A stretch of 17,782 nucleotides of DNA from Candidatus Aminicenantota bacterium (GTDB taxonomy: Bacteria > Acidobacteriota > Aminicenantia > JAMOAD01): the NCBI GenBank assembly GCA_027061995.1, contig JAMOUT010000001.1, forward strand, positions 1-17,782, in the 5' to 3' direction. This document shows positions 15,035-17,782 of the stretch, in pieces. The translations under genes and the position numbers were made by a program. The notes beneath the pieces are model-generated. The model worked only from the letters and a program-made list of their open reading frames with translations, had not been told where the DNA came from and ran no database searches. Position 1 is the stretch's first letter. Each line of letters starts with the position of its first letter.

Positions 15035-16057
15035 TTAGATACTCCATGTCTCAAGCCCGTATTTTATAAACTTGAATCTTCTGAATTCACCGCCGAATTT
15101 TCCGATTTCCTCTATCACTTTATACCTTGTGTTTCCCGGACAATAAAAAATCATAAACCCGCCACCGCCGGCTCCTGAAATTTTACCCCCCGTCGCTCCG
15201 TTATTTTTTGCAACTTCATATATTTTATCAATAATTGGATTTGATATTTTATCCGATAATTTTTTTTTATTTTCCCACCCGAAATCAAGAATAGCACCTA
15301 TTTTATCCAATTCACCTTTTAAAATAGCCTCCTTCATCATAATGGATTGCTCTTTTAATTTATGCATGGCTTCAATAGGTTTATCATCTTTCTTTTTAAC
15401 ATTTTTTATCTGAGATTCTATTATTTTGGAGGATAATCGACTTATTCCCGTATAATAAAGGATAGTATTAAATTGTAATTCATTAACAACATTGGATTTG
15501 ATTCTCAAAGGATTAACGATAACTTTATCATTTTCATAGAACTCCATAAAATTAAATCCTCCGAAAGTTGAAGCATAATGATCCTGTTTCCCCCCTTTAT
15601 GTTTTAAATCTTTTCTCTCTATCTCATACGCCAGATTCGCTATATCATAATCTCCGAGAGGTAATTTTAACCACTCAACAAAAGCACCGAGCACCGCTAC
15701 CACAAGAGTGGAAGAACTACCGAGTCCCGAGCCAGGGGGAGCATCCACATAAGTGGTTAAATTAAATGACAGAGGTTTAAGAGAAAAATCTTTAACAATC
15801 CTATTATATACCCCTTTTAAAAGATTTAATTCACCGTCTATTGCTAACTGTTTTTGGGAGATACTTTCTATCTCTTTTTTTCTATCAATTGAAATAAATT
15901 TGATTTTATTATCATCTCTCGGCTCTATGGAAGCATAAGCATACATACTTATTGCCGAATTTAAGATAGCTCCTCCGTAAATATCGGAATAGGGGCTCAC
16001 ATCCGTTCCTCCGCCGGCAAAACCCAGCCTTAACGGGGCTTTACTTCTTACTATCAT
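15035..16057 (-). CDS. hddA: D-glycero-alpha-D-manno-heptose 7-phosphate kinase, HddA-like
   Basis: This 340-residue GHMP-family kinase has the three family motifs. They are an N-terminal RLGFAGGGTDVSPY (about 10-23), the ATP loop APPGSGLGSSS (about 105-115), and a C-terminal KISGAGGGGFM (about 291-301). The segment GGKQDHYASTFGG carries the likely catalytic Asp158. This combination is typical of HddA and related heptose or fucose kinases. The ATG at 16057 is chosen because GGAGGAG lies just upstream; a TTG at 16072 would precede the SD. With the next gene it would supply nucleotide-activated heptose for an S-layer or capsular glycan. A sedoheptulose isomerase (GmhA) and a phosphatase (GmhB) are not in view. 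Confidence 0.85.
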   Translation of the reverse strand: MIVRSKAPLRLGFAGGGTDVSPYSDIYGGAILNSAISMYAYASIEPRDDNKIKFISIDRKKEIESISQKQLAIDGELNLLKGVYNRIVKDFSLKPLSFNLTTYVDAPPGSGLGSSSTLVVAVLGAFVEWLKLPLGDYDIANLAYEIERKDLKHKGGKQDHYASTFGGFNFMEFYENDKVIVNPLRIKSNVVNELQFNTILYYTGISRLSSKIIESQIKNVKKKDDKPIEAMHKLKEQSIMMKEAILKGELDKIGAILDFGWENKKKLSDKISNPIIDKIYEVAKNNGATGGKISGAGGGGFMIFYCPGNTRYKVIEEIGKFGGEFRRFKFIKYGLETWSI

Positions 16058-16102
16058 CAACTCCTCCGTCAACTAATCCAAAATCAATATTTTGCTTAAT
16101 TA

Positions 16103-17491
16103 TTATACATTATTTTTCCCGATTTTTTCATCAATAACTTTTATATCAAATACGGAACCCGTGATATTACGGGTTATAATATTAAGAGTTTGAACCGCTA
16201 TAAATTCGGGAGATAAGAGAGTCAAAGCATCCTCTTTACCGAAAGCATTAAATCTCATTGGAGTTGCGGCTCTCTCGGGATTTATCACATTAACCTTAAT
16301 ATTATAATTTATCAATTCATCCGCAAGAGCCTGAGCAAAATTAATAATCCCCGCTTTTGATGATGAATAGGGGGAATAACCGGCTCTTCCTCTTGTATAT
16401 GAGCTTGATGCAAAAAACAGAATACTCCCTTCCGATTTTTTCAAATAGGGGATTGAAGCTTTTGCAGCATACATATTGCCGAGAAGATTTGTTTCTATCT
16501 GCTCCTTTAAATCATCAACATCTATTGTCTCTATAAAACCGAATTTTAGACGGGCGGCAGTGATTATCACTCCATTGATTTTGCCCTCTTTTTTATTAAT
16601 CTCTTTCAAGGATTTTTCGCAAATATGATAATCTCTTATATCAACACCGTCTGAAAATGACAAGGAATAAGGTTTTGCCCCTATCTCCTTTAATATATCA
16701 AAGATACTTTTCCCTATTCCGCTTGAACCTCCGAATATAACAAAAACTTTGTTTTTAAAATATTTTTTAAGAGATTGTTTATCAACCTTATCTATATTCT
16801 TGTTTTTTATCTGAAAAATTTTATCCGCTATATGGATATCTATAGGATATGTTATTTTAATGTTATAATCCGAACCATTGACAACGAATATATCGGATAG
16901 TTGAAATTTCAAAATCAGAGAACAATCATCCGTGGCATTAAAAAAGCTCTCTTTTAAAGCAAGTTGATGAGCTTTTTTTATCAGTTTAAGTTTAAATGCC
17001 TGAGGTGTCTGCCCCCTCCTGAGATATTTTCTTGCGGGAATATCTTTTATAATATTATTTTCATCTATCCTGATTATAGTATCCGGTGATGGTATTGCAA
17101 CATCAATAGCATCATATTTTTCCAATTTTTTAATAATATTATCAATAATTTCGGAAGATAAAAATGGGCGAACAGCATCATGAATCAAAACATTTTCAAA
17201 ATTATCCGAGGCTGCCGAAATCCCGATATAGGATGACTCTTGTCTTGTTTTACCCCCTTTTAAAACTTTTTTTACTTTTTTATATGAGTTTTTTTCAATT
17301 AACTCAATCGTTTTATCATAATACAAAGGGTTTGTTACTATATGGATGGCATGTATATCAGGATGATTTTCAAACTTTTCTATCGTATGCTCAATAATGG
17401 ATTTTCCCGCAAGTTTTAAAAATTGTTTCGGAAACTCGTTTTTAAGTCTTGAACCCGAACCTCCGGCAAGAATAATAGCAAGATTCTTCAT
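16103..17491 (-). CDS. Bifunctional cytidylyltransferase/SDR reductase, CDP-ribitol synthase-like (Acs1/Bcs1 type)
   Basis: This 462-residue protein fuses two enzymes. Residues about 1-230 are an IspD/TarI-type cytidylyltransferase with ILAGGSGSR (7-15), FPKQF (20-24), HDAVRPF (104-110) and the closing ITYPIDIHIADKI. Residues about 245-462 are a short-chain dehydrogenase with the cofactor loop GGSSGIG (254-260), a serine cluster at 362-364, and the catalytic YSSSK (Tyr375, Lys379). The arrangement and length match Haemophilus Acs1/Bcs1, which reduces ribulose 5-phosphate and makes CDP-ribitol. The adjacent glycerophosphotransferase-family gene supports a polyol-phosphate product. ATG 17491 is chosen by family N-terminus; a GTG at 17509 is possible, and neither has an SD site. 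A role as IspD of isoprenoid synthesis is unlikely given the fusion. Confidence 0.85.
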   Translation of the reverse strand: MKNLAIILAGGSGSRLKNEFPKQFLKLAGKSIIEHTIEKFENHPDIHAIHIVTNPLYYDKTIELIEKNSYKKVKKVLKGGKTRQESSYIGISAASDNFENVLIHDAVRPFLSSEIIDNIIKKLEKYDAIDVAIPSPDTIIRIDENNIIKDIPARKYLRRGQTPQAFKLKLIKKAHQLALKESFFNATDDCSLILKFQLSDIFVVNGSDYNIKITYPIDIHIADKIFQIKNKNIDKVDKQSLKKYFKNKVFVIFGGSSGIGKSIFDILKEIGAKPYSLSFSDGVDIRDYHICEKSLKEINKKEGKINGVIITAARLKFGFIETIDVDDLKEQIETNLLGNMYAAKASIPYLKKSEGSILFFASSSYTRGRAGYSPYSSSKAGIINFAQALADELINYNIKVNVINPERAATPMRFNAFGKEDALTLLSPEFIAVQTLNIITRNITGSVFDIKVIDEKIGKNNV

Positions 17492-17590
17492 AATAAAAAA
17501 TTTTACCACAAATAGGGTTTTTAAAAAAGGTTGTTTTTAATAAATCACGAAGTTATATTTACGAAAATATCCCTATCTATAACCACTTTT

Positions 17591-17782
17591 TTATTTTAAC
17601 AACATTATTTTATCAAATACCCGTTTGCTACTTTCCCCATCTTTATATTTAAACGCAAGATTTAATATTTTAATCCTATCATCTTCAAATCCATCTTTTC
17701 CTTCAATAAGGAAATGTTTTATCCACTTTATCAAATCTTCAAAATTTTCCGCTTTGGGACCGGGAGTCATTTTATCATAATC
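17591..17782 (-). CDS. CDP-glycerol/ribitol glycerophosphotransferase family protein (C-terminus only)
   Basis: The last 63 codons of a gene entering from the right edge end at TAA (17593-17591). The peptide contains PGPKAENFEDLIKWI early on, then a basic helical stretch, then KYKDGESSKRV. This pattern, PGP-x-x-x-x-F-E-x-L-I followed by a Y-x-D-G-x-S-S-x-R-V tail, is typical of the end of TagB/TagF/TarL-type enzymes (Glyphos_transf). These add glycerol- or ribitol-phosphate from CDP-polyols to growing surface polymers. It sits 99 bases upstream of the CDP-ribitol synthase-like gene and is probably co-transcribed with it. Only the C-terminus is visible, so polymerase versus primase type cannot be decided. 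Confidence 0.75.
   Translation of the reverse strand, partial: DYDKMTPGPKAENFEDLIKWIKHFLIEGKDGFEDDRIKILNLAFKYKDGESSKRVFDKIMLLK

Noticed and set aside
16103-17491. IspD of the isoprenoid pathway
   Set aside because: The IspD-like domain is fused to an SDR reductase with an intact active site and sits next to a glycerophosphotransferase, which fits CDP-polyol synthesis better.

Overview
The window is strongly AT-rich bacterial DNA with dense, tightly packed operons, consensus Shine-Dalgarno (SD) sites (GGAGG type) and recognisable sigma-70 type promoters. Gene content suggests an anaerobe that decarboxylates methylmalonyl-CoA with a sodium pump and decorates its surface with polyol-phosphate and heptose glycans. 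The taxon cannot be fixed from this sequence. A spirochaete-like or candidate-phylum fermenter would fit, but that is a guess.

Left part (1-7003, mostly + strand). The first 57 bases are the start of a minus-strand cobalamin-binding subunit of an acyl-CoA mutase, preceded by a textbook promoter. Across a roughly 400-base divergent regulatory region lies a + strand operon: mmdA (carboxyltransferase), a small OadG-like membrane subunit, mmdC (biotin carrier), mmdB (Na+-translocating beta subunit with an unusual exported N-terminal domain) and ftcD (glutamate formimidoyltransferase). Mutase plus decarboxylase would convert succinyl-CoA to propionyl-CoA + CO2 while exporting Na+. Two monocistronic + strand genes with their own promoters follow: a lone ExbD/TolR protein and a TIGR01212/YhcC-type radical SAM protein.

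Middle (7004-13041, - strand). A four-gene, tightly overlapping operon runs leftward: a YcgR-like PilZ protein, gltX, thiD and a Lon-family (AAA_32/Lon_C) protease. Its promoter appears to place the transcript start on the start codon of the PilZ gene, so that gene may be leaderless. Upstream lies a 221-residue protein of unknown function, helical in appearance, with four degenerate repeats.

Right part (13137-17782, - strand). An msrAB fusion (methionine sulfoxide repair) is followed by a surface-glycan locus. Reading leftward from the right edge this holds the C-terminus of a CDP-glycerol/ribitol glycerophosphotransferase, a bifunctional cytidylyltransferase/SDR protein like the CDP-ribitol synthase Acs1/Bcs1, an HddA-like heptose 7-phosphate kinase and an HddC-like nucleotidyltransferase. 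Together they point to a polyol-phosphate polymer made beside nucleotide-activated heptose.

No tRNA, rRNA, CRISPR array, insertion sequence or strong intrinsic terminator was found. The most noteworthy items are the extra periplasmic domain on MmdB, the predicted leaderless PilZ gene, the repeat protein, the FtcD active-site substitution and the combined CDP-ribitol/heptose locus.
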